Assembly: GCF_001247745.1 (NCBI RefSeq)
Contig: NZ_LAIR01000002.1
Location: forward strand, 1,302,001 to 1,366,000
Origin: Luteipulveratus halotolerans
GTDB taxonomy: Bacteria; Actinomycetota; Actinomycetes; Actinomycetales; Dermatophilaceae
Direction: 5' to 3'
Length of the DNA stretch: 64,000 nucleotides
In this document: positions 26,282 through 36,158 of the stretch, piece after piece
Position numbering within the stretch: position 1 is the stretch's first letter
How the letters are laid out: each line of letters opens with the position of its first letter
Notes under the pieces: model-generated
Databases searched by the model: none
The model's input: only the letters and a program-made list of their open reading frames with translations
What the model was told of the DNA's origin: nothing
Program-made: the position numbers and the translations under genes

Positions 26282-26307
26282 TTCTCATGTCCCACGTCGT
26301 ACGCAGG

Positions 26308-26313
26308 TAGGGT
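26308..26313 (+). promoter_or_regulatory. -10-like TAGGGT of adenosine kinase gene
   Basis: TAGGGT, 7 nt, then GTG at 26321. Leaderless geometry. Confidence 0.55.
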
Positions 26314-26320
26314 CGCCCGC

Positions 26321-27307
26321 GTGAACATCGCCATCACCGGTTCCATCGCGACTGACCACCTGATGACCTTCAAGGGGCGGTTCTCCGACTCCCTGGTCGT
26401 CGAGCAGCTCGACAAGATCTCGCTGTCCTTCCTCGCCGAGGAGCTGCAGATCCGGCGTGGGGGAGTGGCCGCCAACATCGCGTTCGGCATGGCCAACCTC
26501 GGGCTCTCGCCGGTGCTCGTGGGTGCCGTCGGCCAGGACTTCGTCGACTACCGCTCCTGGCTGGAGCGTCACGGAGTCGACTGCGAGTCGGTTCACGTGT
26601 CCGACACCCGCCACACCGCCCGGTTCGTGTGCACCACCGACGACGACATGGCGCAGATCGCGACGTTCTACGCCGGCGCTATGAGCGAGGCGCGCGAGAT
26701 CGAGCTCGCGCCGGTCGCGGCTCGTGTCGGCGCGCTCGACCTCGTGCTGATCGGTGCCAACGACCCCGAGGGCATGCGCCGGCACACCCAGGAGTGCCGC
26801 ACCCGCAAGATCCCCTTCATCGCCGACCCGTCCCAGCAGCTGGCCTTCTCCGACGGCCCGTTCATCCAGGGCCTGATCGACGGTGCCGACTACCTGTTCA
26901 CCAACGAGTACGAAGCCCACCTGACCGAGCAGAAGACCGGCTGGTCGGGCGAGGAGATCCTCGACCGGGTCGGCGTACGCGTCATCACCCAGGGCAAGGA
27001 CGGTGCGGTGATCCTGCGCAAGGGTCAGCCCGACATCCACGTCCCGGTCGCGGCCGAGGTCAAGCGCGCCGACCCGACCGGTGTCGGTGACGCCTTCCGT
27101 GCCGGGTTCCTCGCCGGCCTGTCCTGGGAGCTGGACCTCGAGCAGTGCGCCCAGGTCGGCTCGATGCTCGCGACCTACGTCATCGAGACCGTCGGCACCC
27201 AGGAGTACGTCCTGGGGCAGGCGGAGTTCCTCCAGCGCATCTGCGCGGCCTACGGCACCGGCACGGCCGACGCCATCGCACCGCACCTGTCTTGCCACCG
27301 CCGCTGA
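26321..27307 (+). CDS. PfkB family kinase, probable adenosine kinase
   Basis: This 328-residue ribokinase-fold enzyme has the first signature RRGGVAANIAFGMANLG near residue 45. The second signature, ADPTGVGDAFRAGF, contains the catalytic Asp near residue 253. Similarity to M. tuberculosis AdoK (Rv2202c) is suggested by the overall sequence and by position between erpA and ctaC. It would convert adenosine to AMP. The GTG start has no ribosome binding site but has a TAGGGT hexamer upstream. Confidence 0.87.
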   Translation: MNIAITGSIATDHLMTFKGRFSDSLVVEQLDKISLSFLAEELQIRRGGVAANIAFGMANLGLSPVLVGAVGQDFVDYRSWLERHGVDCESVHVSDTRHTARFVCTTDDDMAQIATFYAGAMSEAREIELAPVAARVGALDLVLIGANDPEGMRRHTQECRTRKIPFIADPSQQLAFSDGPFIQGLIDGADYLFTNEYEAHLTEQKTGWSGEEILDRVGVRVITQGKDGAVILRKGQPDIHVPVAAEVKRADPTGVGDAFRAGFLAGLSWELDLEQCAQVGSMLATYVIETVGTQEYVLGQAEFLQRICAAYGTGTADAIAPHLSCHRR

Positions 27308-27322
27308 GCCACCGTCCACACG

Positions 27323-28000
27323 ATGCCGGTCGAGCCGCCGCCCACACCGTGGGACCTCGCCTCGGCTCGGATGGACGTCGCTGACGACCTCGTCGCCGTC
27401 GGGGCCGACCTCGAGCCGGGGACGATCCTGTCGGCGTACCGCCTGGGGCTCTTCCCGATGGGGCTCGGCGCCCACGGCCGGGCACCCATCGGGTGGTGGG
27501 GCCCGGTACGCCGGGGAGTGCTGCTGCGCGACGACCTGCACGTCAGCAGGTCGTTGCGGCGGTCGTTGCGTCGTTTTCACGTGACGGTCGACACCTGCTT
27601 CGACGACGTCGTCGACGGGTGCGCCGACCCCGCGCGTACGGGCCGCTGGATCACGGGTGACGTGCACCGTGCGTACCGTCGGCTGCACGACCTCGGCTGG
27701 GCCCACTCGATCGAGGTGTGGGAGAGCGGGCACCTGGTCGGAGGTCTCTACGGCATCGCCGTCGGCGGCCTCTTCGCCGGCGAGTCGATGTATCACCGGG
27801 CGACCGACGCGTCCAAGGCGGCCGTGCACGCCCTGCACGAGCTGGTCTACGCCGACGGCGACGCCGGCCGGATCATCGACGTGCAGTGGAAGACACCACA
27901 TCTGGCGACACTGGGGGTGCGCGAGATGCCTCGTCCGGCCTACCTCTCGGCCCTCCCCACGGCCCTCGGGCTGGGGCTCCCGGAGGCGTTCGCGACATAG
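27323..28000 (+). CDS. aat: Leucyl/phenylalanyl-tRNA-protein transferase
   Basis: This 225-residue enzyme attaches Leu or Phe to N-terminal Lys/Arg residues of proteins, marking them for ClpS/ClpAP degradation (N-degron pathway). Typical segments are AYRLGLFPMG, the WWGPVRRGVLL region, the WITGDVHRAYRRLHDLGWAHSIEVW core and GGLFAGESMYHRATDASKAA. Length is normal. It begins 15 bp after the kinase gene and precedes ctaC. Confidence 0.92.
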   Translation: MPVEPPPTPWDLASARMDVADDLVAVGADLEPGTILSAYRLGLFPMGLGAHGRAPIGWWGPVRRGVLLRDDLHVSRSLRRSLRRFHVTVDTCFDDVVDGCADPARTGRWITGDVHRAYRRLHDLGWAHSIEVWESGHLVGGLYGIAVGGLFAGESMYHRATDASKAAVHALHELVYADGDAGRIIDVQWKTPHLATLGVREMPRPAYLSALPTALGLGLPEAFAT

Positions 28001-28035
28001 CGTGGGGCCGGACGCAGAACGTCTACTACCTCCGG

Positions 28036-28041
28036 TAGGGT
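28036..28041 (+). promoter_or_regulatory. -10-like TAGGGT of ctaC
   Basis: TAGGGT, exactly 6 nt, then GTG at 28048. This supports a leaderless start for ctaC. Confidence 0.6.
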
Positions 28042-28047
28042 TCCCCT

Positions 28048-28989
28048 GTGCCCTCTACGGAATTGCGGAAGGTAGGCCTCGTGCGCCGGCCCATCGATCC
28101 ATCCGCCCCGACGCGTATGCGCCGGTTGGCTGCGGCTGGTCTTGCAGGTCTTCTGATGACGTCACTGACCGGGTGCAGTGACCTGGTCGAGAGAGGTTTT
28201 CTCCCGAAGGGCGTGACATCCACGTCCGAGGAGTTCACCTCCTTCTGGAACCAGACCTGGTTGTGGGCGCTCGGCGTCGGCGTCCTCGTCTGGGCTCTGA
28301 CGTTCTGGTGCGTGGTGCGCTATCGCCGCCGCAAGACCGACACCGGTCTGCCGCCGCAGATGCAGTACAACGTGCCGATCGAGATCCTCTACACGGTCGT
28401 CCCGGTGCTCATGGTCGCCGTCCTCTTCGGCAAGACCGTCGAGATGGACAACACCCTCACCGACACCTCCAAGAAGCCCGACGTGACCATCAACGTCGTC
28501 GGCAAGCAGTGGAGCTGGGACTTCAACTACGTCGAGGCGGGCGTCTACGACTCCGGTGTTCAGGCTCACCTGACCGGCAAGAAGGGCGTCGAGGAGACCC
28601 TCCCGACCCTGTACCTCCCGGTCAACAAGCGCACCGAGTTCGTGCTCACGGCCCGCGACGTCATCCACTCGTTCTGGGTGCCCCAGTTCCTGCAGAAGCT
28701 CGACATGATGCCGGGCCGTGTCAACAAGTTCCAGGTCGTGCCGACCGAGGTCGGCACCTTCACCGGCAAGTGCGCCGAGCTCTGCGGCGCCTACCACAGC
28801 GAGATGCTCTTCCAGGTGAAGGTCGTCCCGCAGGCCGAGTACGACAAGCACGTCGCGTCGCTGAAGCAGCGTGGCCAGACCGGCTTCCTCAGCAACAGCC
28901 TCAACCGGTCCGAGCTGGTCCCCGGTGAGCAGCAGTTCCTGCCGCCGGGCGTCGACTCGTCCAGCATCGTCGAGGAGGGCAAGAAGTAA
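28048..28989 (+). CDS. ctaC: Cytochrome c oxidase subunit II
   Basis: This 313-residue lipoprotein-type subunit has a lipobox (LTGC), two membrane helices ([17 protein letters not shown] and [15 protein letters not shown]) and the CuA-binding domain. The CuA ligands are in [12 protein letters not shown]. The domain accepts electrons from the bcc complex. The GTG at 28048 fits leaderless initiation; a second GTG at 28081 has GGAAGG 8 nt upstream and is an alternative. Its TAA overlaps the ctaD ATG (TAATG). Confidence 0.95.
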   Translation: MPSTELRKVGLVRRPIDPSAPTRMRRLAAAGLAGLLMTSLTGCSDLVERGFLPKGVTSTSEEFTSFWNQTWLWALGVGVLVWALTFWCVVRYRRRKTDTGLPPQMQYNVPIEILYTVVPVLMVAVLFGKTVEMDNTLTDTSKKPDVTINVVGKQWSWDFNYVEAGVYDSGVQAHLTGKKGVEETLPTLYLPVNKRTEFVLTARDVIHSFWVPQFLQKLDMMPGRVNKFQVVPTEVGTFTGKCAELCGAYHSEMLFQVKVVPQAEYDKHVASLKQRGQTGFLSNSLNRSELVPGEQQFLPPGVDSSSIVEEGKK

Positions 28990-30746
28990 TGGCGAGCATC
29001 GTGACGCCCCAGACGGGCACCGGCGACCTGCCGGCACAGCCGCAGCGGGTCCGCCGACCCGGTCAGACCGTGGTCAAGTGGATCACCACCACCGACCACA
29101 AGGTCATCGGCAACCTCTACTTCATCACCTCGTTCGCGTTCTTCCTGCTGGGCGGCATCCTGGCCCTGGTGATCCGCGCCGAGCTGTTCGACCCCGGCCT
29201 GCAGGTCGTGGACAACAAGGAGCAGTTCAACCAGCTGTTCACCATGCACGGCACGATCATGCTGCTGCTGTTCGCGACACCGCTGTTCGCGGGGTTCGCC
29301 AACGCGCTCATGCCGCTGCAGATCGGTGCTCCTGACGTCGCGTTCCCGCGGCTGAACATGTTCGCGTACTGGCTCTACCTGTTCGGTGGCCTCATCGCGT
29401 CGGCCGGCTTCCTCACGCCCCAGGGCGCGGCTGCGTTCGGCTGGTTCGCCTACTCGCCGTTGTCGGACACGACCTACAGCCCCGGTCTCGGTGGCAACCT
29501 GTGGGTCTTCGGACTCGCCCTCGGTGGTTTCGGCACGATCCTCGGCTCGGTCAACTTCATCACCACGATCATCTGCATGCGCGCTCCGGGCATGACCATG
29601 TTCCGGATGCCGCTGTTCACCTGGACCGTGCTGATCACGTCGCTGCTCGCGCTGATCGTCTTCCCGGTGCTGGCCGCCGCACTGTTCGGCCTGGGTGCTG
29701 ACCGTGTGATGAATGCCCACGTCTTCGACGCCGCGACCGGCGGAGCGATGCTGTGGCAGCACATGTTCTGGTTCTTCGGTCACCCCGAGGTCTACATCAT
29801 TGCGCTGCCGTTCTTCGGCATCATCTCCGAGGTCATCCCGGTCTTCAGCCGTAAGCCGCTGTTCGGCTACCGCACGATGGTGTTCGCCGTCATCGGCATC
29901 GCCGCCCTGTCGGTCAGCGTGTGGGCTCACCACATGTACGCCACCGGCCAGGTCCTGCTGCCGTTCTTCGCCGTCATGACGATGCTCATCGCCGTGCCCA
30001 CCGGTCTGAAGTTCTTCAACTGGATCGGCACGATGTGGCGAGGCTCGATCACGTTCGAGACGCCGATGCTGTGGGCGCTCGGATTCCTCGTCACCTTCCT
30101 GTTCGGCGGTCTGACCGGCGTCATCCTGGCCAGCCCGGCCCTGGACTTCCACCTCACCGACTCCTACTTCGTGGTCGCTCACTTCCACTACGTGGTGTTC
30201 GGCACCGTCGTGTTCGCGATGTTCTCGGGCTGGTACTTCTGGTGGCCCAAGCTCACCGGTCGGATGCTCGACGAGCGCCTGGGCAAGATCCACTTCTGGA
30301 TGCTGTTCATCGGCTTCCACATGACGTTCCTCATCCAGCACTGGCTGGGTGTCGCGGGTATGCCGCGTCGTTACGCCGACTACATGCCTGAGGACGGGTT
30401 CACCTGGATGAACCAGGTCTCCACGGTCGGTGCGTTCCTGCTGGGCGCCTCGATGATCCCGTTCGCCTACAACGTCTGGAAGACGTGGCGCACGGCGCCG
30501 CTGGTCGAGACCGACGACCCGTGGGGCTACGGCGGTTCGCTGGAGTGGGCGACGTCGTGCCCGCCGCCGCGGCACAACTTCGACTCCATCCCGCGCATCC
30601 GCTCCGAGCGGCCCGCGTTCGACATCAACCACCCGGAGGCCGCGGCCACCTCGGTCGTCCCCGCGCCCGACACCCTGGCCAAGGTCATGGGTCCGGCCGA
30701 CCACGGTTCGGCCGACGGCACGTACACGGAGGACAGTGACCGATGA
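28989..30746 (+). CDS. ctaD: Cytochrome c oxidase subunit I
   Basis: This 585-residue catalytic subunit of the aa3 oxidase carries the heme-copper centre. Visible motifs are [26 protein letters not shown] (CuB His and cross-linked Tyr region), WAHHMYATG and HFHYVVFG. About 12 membrane helices are present. It is coupled to ctaC by a 1 nt overlap and to ctaF by a 4 nt overlap. Confidence 0.97.
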   Translation: MASIVTPQTGTGDLPAQPQRVRRPGQTVVKWITTTDHKVIGNLYFITSFAFFLLGGILALVIRAELFDPGLQVVDNKEQFNQLFTMHGTIMLLLFATPLFAGFANALMPLQIGAPDVAFPRLNMFAYWLYLFGGLIASAGFLTPQGAAAFGWFAYSPLSDTTYSPGLGGNLWVFGLALGGFGTILGSVNFITTIICMRAPGMTMFRMPLFTWTVLITSLLALIVFPVLAAALFGLGADRVMNAHVFDAATGGAMLWQHMFWFFGHPEVYIIALPFFGIISEVIPVFSRKPLFGYRTMVFAVIGIAALSVSVWAHHMYATGQVLLPFFAVMTMLIAVPTGLKFFNWIGTMWRGSITFETPMLWALGFLVTFLFGGLTGVILASPALDFHLTDSYFVVAHFHYVVFGTVVFAMFSGWYFWWPKLTGRMLDERLGKIHFWMLFIGFHMTFLIQHWLGVAGMPRRYADYMPEDGFTWMNQVSTVGAFLLGASMIPFAYNVWKTWRTAPLVETDDPWGYGGSLEWATSCPPPRHNFDSIPRIRSERPAFDINHPEAAATSVVPAPDTLAKVMGPADHGSADGTYTEDSDR

Positions 30747-31144
30747 AGGTCGAGTACAAGCTCTTCACCGTCCTGGCGGTCTTCTGCCTCGGAGTCGGCA
30801 TCTGGTACGGCATCTGGACCGAGTGGAAGGAGCCGGTGGGCGCGGTCGGACTCTTTCTGACGTTCGGTCTGTGCGCCATGATCGGCGGCTTCATCTGGTG
30901 GACCTCCCGCAAGCTCGGTGCGCGTCCGGACGACGACCTCGACGGCGAGATCTCTGACGTCGAGGGCGACTACGGCTTCTTCAGCCCGCACAGCTGGTGG
31001 CCGCTGTTCCTGGCCGCGTCGGGTGCGCTGGTCTTCCTCGGCCTGGCGGTCGGCTGGTGGCTGGTCATCCTCGGCATGCCGCTGCTCGCCATCTCGACGG
31101 TCGGCTGGGTGTTCGAGTACTTCCGCGGCGAGAACGCCATCTGA
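30743..31144 (+). CDS. ctaF: Actinobacterial cytochrome c oxidase subunit IV
   Basis: This 133-residue subunit has four hydrophobic helices and the conserved [19 protein letters not shown] loop of actinobacterial CtaF. It completes the ctaC-ctaD-ctaF operon, whose oxidase forms a supercomplex with the qcrCAB complex. A strong hairpin follows. Confidence 0.94.
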   Translation: MKVEYKLFTVLAVFCLGVGIWYGIWTEWKEPVGAVGLFLTFGLCAMIGGFIWWTSRKLGARPDDDLDGEISDVEGDYGFFSPHSWWPLFLAASGALVFLGLAVGWWLVILGMPLLAISTVGWVFEYFRGENAI

Positions 31145-31164
31145 TCAGCTTCTTCCATCTAGCA

Positions 31165-31203
31165 GCAAGAGGGCCTCACCCGTGACGGGTGAGGCCCTCT
31201 TGC
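31165..31203 (+). terminator. Terminator after ctaCDF
   Basis: GCAAGAGGGCCTCACCCGT and ACGGGTGAGGCCCTCTTGC form a perfect 19-bp stem with an almost zero loop (one G). This is the strongest hairpin in the window. Confidence 0.88.
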
Positions 31204-31231
31204 TTAGATGGACTGGCCGCGGGCTGTGAGA

Positions 31232-31969
31232 ATGCCGCACGTGGAGTCGACCAGAGTCATTGCCGACGACGGAGCAGCCTTGCACGTACGCACGTGCGGT
31301 GGGGGCGCGGACGTGCTGGTGCTGTCCGGCGGACCAGGTTGTGTCCACTACCTGGCAGACCAGGATCTGGCACCGTCCGGCGTCAGGTGCTGGTTCCCCG
31401 ATCCTCGCGGAGTCGGCGCCTCGGACGGCGGCCCTCACGACATGGCCCGTGCGATCGCCGACCTCGAAGCGGTCCGGAGTGCCATCGGGCTCGGCTGCTG
31501 GATCGTTCTCGGGCACTCGTGGGGCTCGGATCTGGCGGTCCGATACGCCCTGGATCATCCGAGCAGTGTGAGAGGGGTCGTGGGAGTTGCCGGGCACGGG
31601 CTTCATCGCGACTGTGAGTGGTCGGCCGCCTACGAGGCTGGCAAAGCGGTGGAGACCCCGGTTGAGATCGACTTCGTGCCGCAGGTCCACGCTGCGCTGT
31701 GGGGCTCGTTCAAGGACTGGATCCACGAACCGCCGCTGTGGCGGCGCCTGGCTGACAGCAGCGTGCCCATGACGTTCGTCGCCGCGGGGGAGGACATCCG
31801 ACCGGACTGGCCCCTTCGGCAGCTGGCGGCGCTGCTGCCAGCAGGGCGTCTCGAGGTCGTTGAGGGCGTCGGCCACGACTTCTGGTCGGCGAACCCGGAC
31901 ACGTGGCGCGACGTCTGTACGCGAGCCGTTGCGTCGATCGCGTCGAGGGAGCACGCCCGCCCATCGTGA
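31232..31969 (+). CDS. Alpha/beta hydrolase, proline iminopeptidase-like
   Basis: This 245-residue protein has the oxyanion segment LSGGPGCVHYL, a nucleophile elbow GHSWGSDLAV with the catalytic Ser, and GVGHDFW with the catalytic His. An Asp lies in AAGEDIRPDWP. The substrate is unknown. The ATG at 31232 is chosen; a GTG at 31241, 7 nt after GAGAAT, would fit leaderless initiation. It sits alone between the ctaCDF terminator and a convergent protease gene, and I do not recall it in that place in related genomes, so it may be an insertion. Confidence 0.8.
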   Translation: MPHVESTRVIADDGAALHVRTCGGGADVLVLSGGPGCVHYLADQDLAPSGVRCWFPDPRGVGASDGGPHDMARAIADLEAVRSAIGLGCWIVLGHSWGSDLAVRYALDHPSSVRGVVGVAGHGLHRDCEWSAAYEAGKAVETPVEIDFVPQVHAALWGSFKDWIHEPPLWRRLADSSVPMTFVAAGEDIRPDWPLRQLAALLPAGRLEVVEGVGHDFWSANPDTWRDVCTRAVASIASREHARPS

Positions 31970-32018
31970 CGGGGCGGATGCCGGCCGACGTCCCGCGCTG
32001 CGTCCGCGCTGCGAGCAG

Positions 32019-32375
32019 TCAGCCCCATCCGAGCTCGTGCAACCTCGCGTCGTCGATCCCGAAGTGGTGACCGAGCTCGTGCACGACGGTCACGGTGATC
32101 TCGTGGCGGAGGTCCTCGACGTCGCGCGCCATCCGTCGTAGCGGGCCTCGGAAGACCGTGATGCGGTCGGGGAGTGAGCCGTAGCCCCAGCCGCCGACGC
32201 GTTCGGGGAGGGGAGTGCCTTCGTACAGCCCGAGCAGCACCGGCCCGTCAGCGGGGGGTTCGTCGTCGACGAGGATGGCGACGTTGTCCATCCGGTCCAG
32301 GAAGGCCGGGGGCACGGCATCGAGGGCCTCACCCACGATGACATCGAACTCGTCGTCACTCACGTCAACGGCCAC
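32019..32375 (-). CDS. Zincin-like metallopeptidase family protein
   Basis: This 118-residue protein has the HExxH zinc motif in VVHELGHHFGIDDARL, with a distal His five residues later, and the conserved ITVFRGPLRR strand. It matches the minimal metallopeptidase family formerly called DUF1025. The GTG start lies 6 nt after GACAAT, a plausible leaderless promoter. Substrates are unknown. Confidence 0.88.
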   Translation of the reverse strand: MAVDVSDDEFDVIVGEALDAVPPAFLDRMDNVAILVDDEPPADGPVLLGLYEGTPLPERVGGWGYGSLPDRITVFRGPLRRMARDVEDLRHEITVTVVHELGHHFGIDDARLHELGWG

Positions 32376-32422
32376 CCTCGCATTGTCGCCGGTGACGCGG
32401 TCGGCCTCGTCGGCGGGTACGA

Positions 32423-32456
32423 CGAAGGGCGGGCCGCAGGTGCGGCCCGCCCTTCG
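32423..32456. terminator. Hairpin downstream of qcrB
   Basis: CGAAGGGCGGGCCGCA pairs with TGCGGCCCGCCCTTCG around GG. It lies downstream of the leftward qcrB stop, so it probably ends the ctaE-qcrCAB transcript. Confidence 0.8.
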
Positions 32457-32484
32457 CGATCAGCGCCCGACGAGGACGGACTGA

Positions 32485-34278
32485 TCAGTCGTCGTGCTTG
32501 TCACCGACGTGGCCGTATGCGTGGCCAGCACCGATCTCCTCGGCACCACCGTGCAGGTGGCCGCCGAACTCGCTCGGGTGGCTGTCCTCGACGACCGCGG
32601 TCTCGAGCGCCTCGTGCTCACCGTGGTGGTGAGCAGCGGCGAGCTCGGCCGGTGTGACTGCCTCGATGCGGTCGCTGAAGTAGAAGCTCGAGAGCTTCGC
32701 GCGCAGGCGGCCCTTGGCAGCACCGAGCCGGCGCACGCCGTTGCCGTCGGCGGCCTCGGACAGCTCCAGCGGACGGTTGGTCTCGAAGGCGACGAGCGGC
32801 CAGCGCGTGTGCGCGTCCAGCGGCTCGTGTGCCTCGAAGAACTTGCCGTCGGCGGTCCGCACGATGCGGCCGGTCTCACGACCGTGCAGCACCAGGTCAC
32901 GGTCACGCCGCTGCAGGCTCAGACAGATCCGCTTGGTCACCCAGAACACCAGCGGCGGCACCACGACGCACGCGATCCGCAGAGCGTTGGTGATGTCGTT
33001 GATCGACAGGTGGAGCTTGATCGCCATGATGTCGTTGCCGGCGGCGAAGAACAGGATCGCGTAGAAGCTGATCGCGGCCATGCCCAGGGCCGTCCGCGTC
33101 GGAGCGTTGCGCGGACGGTCGAGCAGGTGGTGCTCACGCTTGTCGCCCGTGATCCAGGCCTCGACGAACGGGTACGCGCCCGCGATGGTGAACAGCACCG
33201 GGATCAGCGCGATCGCACCCAGGAAGATGTTGAAGCTCCACGTCGTCCCGAACAGCTCGAACTCCAGGAAGCCGGGTAGGAGTCGCAACGCACCGTCGGC
33301 GAAGCCCATGTACCAGTCCGGCTGGGCACCAGCGGTGACCTGCGTCGGCTCGTACGGTCCGTACGCCCAGATCGGGTTGATCGTGACCAGGCCGGCGATG
33401 AGTGCCGTGATGCCGAAGACGATGAAGAAGAACCCACCGGCCTTGGCGAGGTAGACCGGCATCATCGGGAAGCCGACGACGTTCTTCTCGGTCTTGCCCG
33501 GGCCGGGGTACTGGGTGTGCTTGTGGACCATCACCAGGATGATGTGCGCGGTGAACAGGCCGACGATGATCGCCGGCAGCAGCAGCACGTGCACCGTGAA
33601 CAAGCGCGGGATGATCGCCTCGCCCGGGAACCCTCCACCGAACACCATGTAGGAGATGTACGAGCCGAGGACCGGGATCGAGAGCATGAAGCCCTGCGCC
33701 GCACGCAGACCCGTTCCGGAGAGCAGGTCGTCCGGGAGGGAGTATCCGGCGAAGCCCTCGACCAGCGCGAGCATCAGCAGCGTGAGGCCGATGATCCAGT
33801 TGATCTCACGCGGCTTGCGGAACGCTCCGGTGAAGAACACACGGAACATGTGCAGCATGATCGAGACGATGAACAGCAGCGCCGACCAGTGGTGGATCTG
33901 CCGGATGATCAGGCCGCCACGGACGTCGAACGAGATGTCGACCGTCGAGGCGAACGCCTCGGACATCGCGATGCCCTTGAGCGGCTCGTAGCTGCCGTCG
34001 TAGACGGTGTGGCCCGCGCTCGGCACGAACCAGAACGTCAGGAAGGTGCCGGTCAGCAGCAGGATCACCAGGGAGTACATGGCGATCTCGCCGAGCATGA
34101 ACGACCAGTGGTCCGGGAAGACCTTCTTCATGAAGTACCGGAAACCCTTGGCGGTCCCGGTGCGGTCGTCGACCCAGCCGGCCAGTGCGCCTACGGCGCC
34201 TCCACCCTTGGCGGGGGGAGCGGTGTCATCGTCCTTGCGCAACGCGTCAGCGCTGCGGGTGGGGCTCTCGGTGCTCAT
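32485..34278 (-). CDS. qcrB: Cytochrome bc1 (bcc) complex cytochrome b subunit
   Basis: This 597-residue membrane protein carries both b hemes and the quinol sites. Landmarks include IRQIHHWSALLFIVSIMLHMFRVFF with paired His, GYSLPDDLLSGTGLR and the second His pair around LLPAIIVGLFTAHIILVMVHKH. The quinol-oxidation motif of the b/bc1 family appears as the variant near PIWAYGPYEP. The C-terminus is long and histidine-rich (about the last 55 residues). It overlaps qcrA by 4 nt. Confidence 0.96.
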   Translation of the reverse strand: MSTESPTRSADALRKDDDTAPPAKGGGAVGALAGWVDDRTGTAKGFRYFMKKVFPDHWSFMLGEIAMYSLVILLLTGTFLTFWFVPSAGHTVYDGSYEPLKGIAMSEAFASTVDISFDVRGGLIIRQIHHWSALLFIVSIMLHMFRVFFTGAFRKPREINWIIGLTLLMLALVEGFAGYSLPDDLLSGTGLRAAQGFMLSIPVLGSYISYMVFGGGFPGEAIIPRLFTVHVLLLPAIIVGLFTAHIILVMVHKHTQYPGPGKTEKNVVGFPMMPVYLAKAGGFFFIVFGITALIAGLVTINPIWAYGPYEPTQVTAGAQPDWYMGFADGALRLLPGFLEFELFGTTWSFNIFLGAIALIPVLFTIAGAYPFVEAWITGDKREHHLLDRPRNAPTRTALGMAAISFYAILFFAAGNDIMAIKLHLSINDITNALRIACVVVPPLVFWVTKRICLSLQRRDRDLVLHGRETGRIVRTADGKFFEAHEPLDAHTRWPLVAFETNRPLELSEAADGNGVRRLGAAKGRLRAKLSSFYFSDRIEAVTPAELAAAHHHGEHEALETAVVEDSHPSEFGGHLHGGAEEIGAGHAYGHVGDKHDD

Positions 34279-35378
34279 CCACGCTCCCAGAAGCTCGGGC
34301 CGACGGGCTCGACGAAGCCCTGGTCAGCAACGAGGTAACCATCAGTGTCGACGGAGATCTTCAGCTGCGGCAGCGGGCGCTTGGCCGGTCCGAAGATCAC
34401 CTTGCAGTCGTCGGTCATGTCGAAGGTCGACTGGTGGCACGGGCACAGCAGGTGGTGCGTCTGCTGCTCGTACAGACCGACGGGACAGCCCACGTGCGTG
34501 CAGATCTTGGAGTAGGCGACGACACCGTCGACACCCCAGTCACGCTGACGCTGGCTCTTGATCTTGGCCTCGTCCAGCCGAACCAGCAGGACGGATGCCT
34601 TGACCTTCTCGTTGAGCGGGTGCTCGGTGTCGTTGATGCCCTCGGGCAGGACGTGGAAGACCGAGCCCATCGTCACGTCGGACAGACGGATGGCGGTGTT
34701 CTCGGGGTCGCGCATCAGACGACGCTTTCGGCCGCCCTTGCCGTCCTTCTGGCCCAGGCGCGTGCTCCACAGCGAGGTGGACAGGTCGTTCTTGGGCAGC
34801 GGTCCGAGGGAACCGACCAGCTGCAGTCCGAGCGGCACGGCGAACAGGCCGAGCGCACCACCGAGCGTGTAGACGATCAGCGGACGACGGCGGACCTGAG
34901 CCGACTCTCCACCTTCCATGACGACGTCGACAGCACCCTGGCGCGTCTCGTCGTCGGAGCGCAGCTGGTGACGCTCCTCAGCGATCTCCTCATCGGACAT
35001 GAGGGTCTTGGCCCAGTGCACCGCACCGAGGCCGATGCCGAGCAGCGACAGACCGAGCGTGACGCCGAGGGCGGCGTGCAGGGCGTTCGCGCGCCCGATG
35101 ATCGGCAGCGTGATGACGTCGTTCTTGTCGATCGCGAAGTAGGCGACCGCGAACAGCACGGTGGCCAGCATCGACATCATGAACAGGGCTGCGACCTGAC
35201 GCTCGGAACGCTTGGCCGCCGCCTCGTCGTCGTCACCGTGGCGGTGGACGTGGGGCGGGAGTCCGGGGTTGTCGAAGCGCTCCGGCAGCTGGCCGGTGCC
35301 CTCGACGTGACCCTGGGTCAGATCGACAACGGAGGACCCGGTGCTCTGCTCCGGGAGGTTGTCGTCGTGCTCGCTCAT
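34275..35378 (-). CDS. qcrA: Rieske iron-sulfur subunit of the bcc complex
   Basis: This 367-residue protein has three membrane helices in its N-terminal half, as usual for actinobacterial QcrA. The Rieske [2Fe-2S] domain has ligands in CTHVGCPVG and CPCHQSTFD. The N-terminal 60 residues are acidic and cytoplasmic. Its ATG begins directly before the qcrC stop codon without a gap. Confidence 0.96.
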   Translation of the reverse strand: MSEHDDNLPEQSTGSSVVDLTQGHVEGTGQLPERFDNPGLPPHVHRHGDDDEAAAKRSERQVAALFMMSMLATVLFAVAYFAIDKNDVITLPIIGRANALHAALGVTLGLSLLGIGLGAVHWAKTLMSDEEIAEERHQLRSDDETRQGAVDVVMEGGESAQVRRRPLIVYTLGGALGLFAVPLGLQLVGSLGPLPKNDLSTSLWSTRLGQKDGKGGRKRRLMRDPENTAIRLSDVTMGSVFHVLPEGINDTEHPLNEKVKASVLLVRLDEAKIKSQRQRDWGVDGVVAYSKICTHVGCPVGLYEQQTHHLLCPCHQSTFDMTDDCKVIFGPAKRPLPQLKISVDTDGYLVADQGFVEPVGPSFWERG

Positions 35379-36158
35379 TCAGGCAGCCTTCCGTCCCAGC
35401 CAGACTGCGGCACCGATGAGCAGGCCGATCCCGATCGTCCAGGCGAACATGCCTTCGGAGACCGGGCCCAGGCTGCCGAGGTTGTGACCACCGGCATTGG
35501 CCTCGTTGTCGATGTTGTGCAGGAAGCTGATGATGTCGTTCTTGTCCTCGGGGGACAGGTTGTTGTCGTTGAACACCGGCATCGACTGCGGGCCGGTGAC
35601 CATGGCTTCGTAGATGTGCTTGCCCTCCACGTCGCGCAGGCTCGGGGCGAACTTGCCGCGGGTCAGCGCACCGCCGGAGCCGACGGCGTTGTGGCACATG
35701 GCGCAGTTGACGCGGAAGAGCTCCCCGCCCTTGGCGATGTCACCGCCACCCTCGGTGTACTTCTCGGCCGGCACCGACGGGCCGGGGCCGAGGGAGGCGA
35801 CGTACGCGGACAGCTGCTTGGTCTGCGTGTCGTTCATGACGACCTTGTTGCGCTGCGCCTGCACGCCGGGCTGGGTCAGCGGCATACGACCGGTGCCGAC
35901 CTGGAAGTCGACGGCGGCAGCGCCCACGCCGACCAGTGACGGCCCGGCGTTGGTGCCGCTGGCGTTGGTGCCGTGGCAGCTCGCGCAGTTGGCGAGGAAC
36001 AGGTCCTTGCCGGCCTTGACGTCGTCCGCCGTGGCCGTCGCGGCCTTGGCGTCCTTCGGTGCGAGTGCGGCGTACAGGCCGCCGGTCACGACCAGACCCA
36101 GCAGCAGCACGAGCACGATGGCTGCTGGGTGTCGGCGGCGAGCGGCAAGGGAGCTCAC
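35379..36158 (-). CDS. qcrC: Diheme cytochrome c subunit of the bcc complex
   Basis: This 259-residue protein has an N-terminal membrane segment, two heme c sites (CASCHGT near residue 57 and CAMCHNA near 154) and a C-terminal anchor. It passes electrons from the Rieske centre to CuA of the oxidase, replacing a soluble cytochrome c. The GTG at 36158 gives MSSLAARRRHP before the hydrophobic core. It lies 73 bp after ctaE. Confidence 0.95.
   Translation of the reverse strand: MSSLAARRRHPAAIVLVLLLGLVVTGGLYAALAPKDAKAATATADDVKAGKDLFLANCASCHGTNASGTNAGPSLVGVGAAAVDFQVGTGRMPLTQPGVQAQRNKVVMNDTQTKQLSAYVASLGPGPSVPAEKYTEGGGDIAKGGELFRVNCAMCHNAVGSGGALTRGKFAPSLRDVEGKHIYEAMVTGPQSMPVFNDNNLSPEDKNDIISFLHNIDNEANAGGHNLGSLGPVSEGMFAWTIGIGLLIGAAVWLGRKAA

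Noticed and set aside
26207..26320. Riboswitch or attenuator before adenosine kinase
   Set aside because: The hairpin at 26251-26281 lies upstream of the leaderless TAGGGT element, so it terminates erpA rather than controlling the kinase.
28791..30704. 637-residue minus-strand frame over ctaD
   Set aside because: It is complementary to the unmistakable ctaD sequence and consists of Arg/Glu/His-rich shadow translation.
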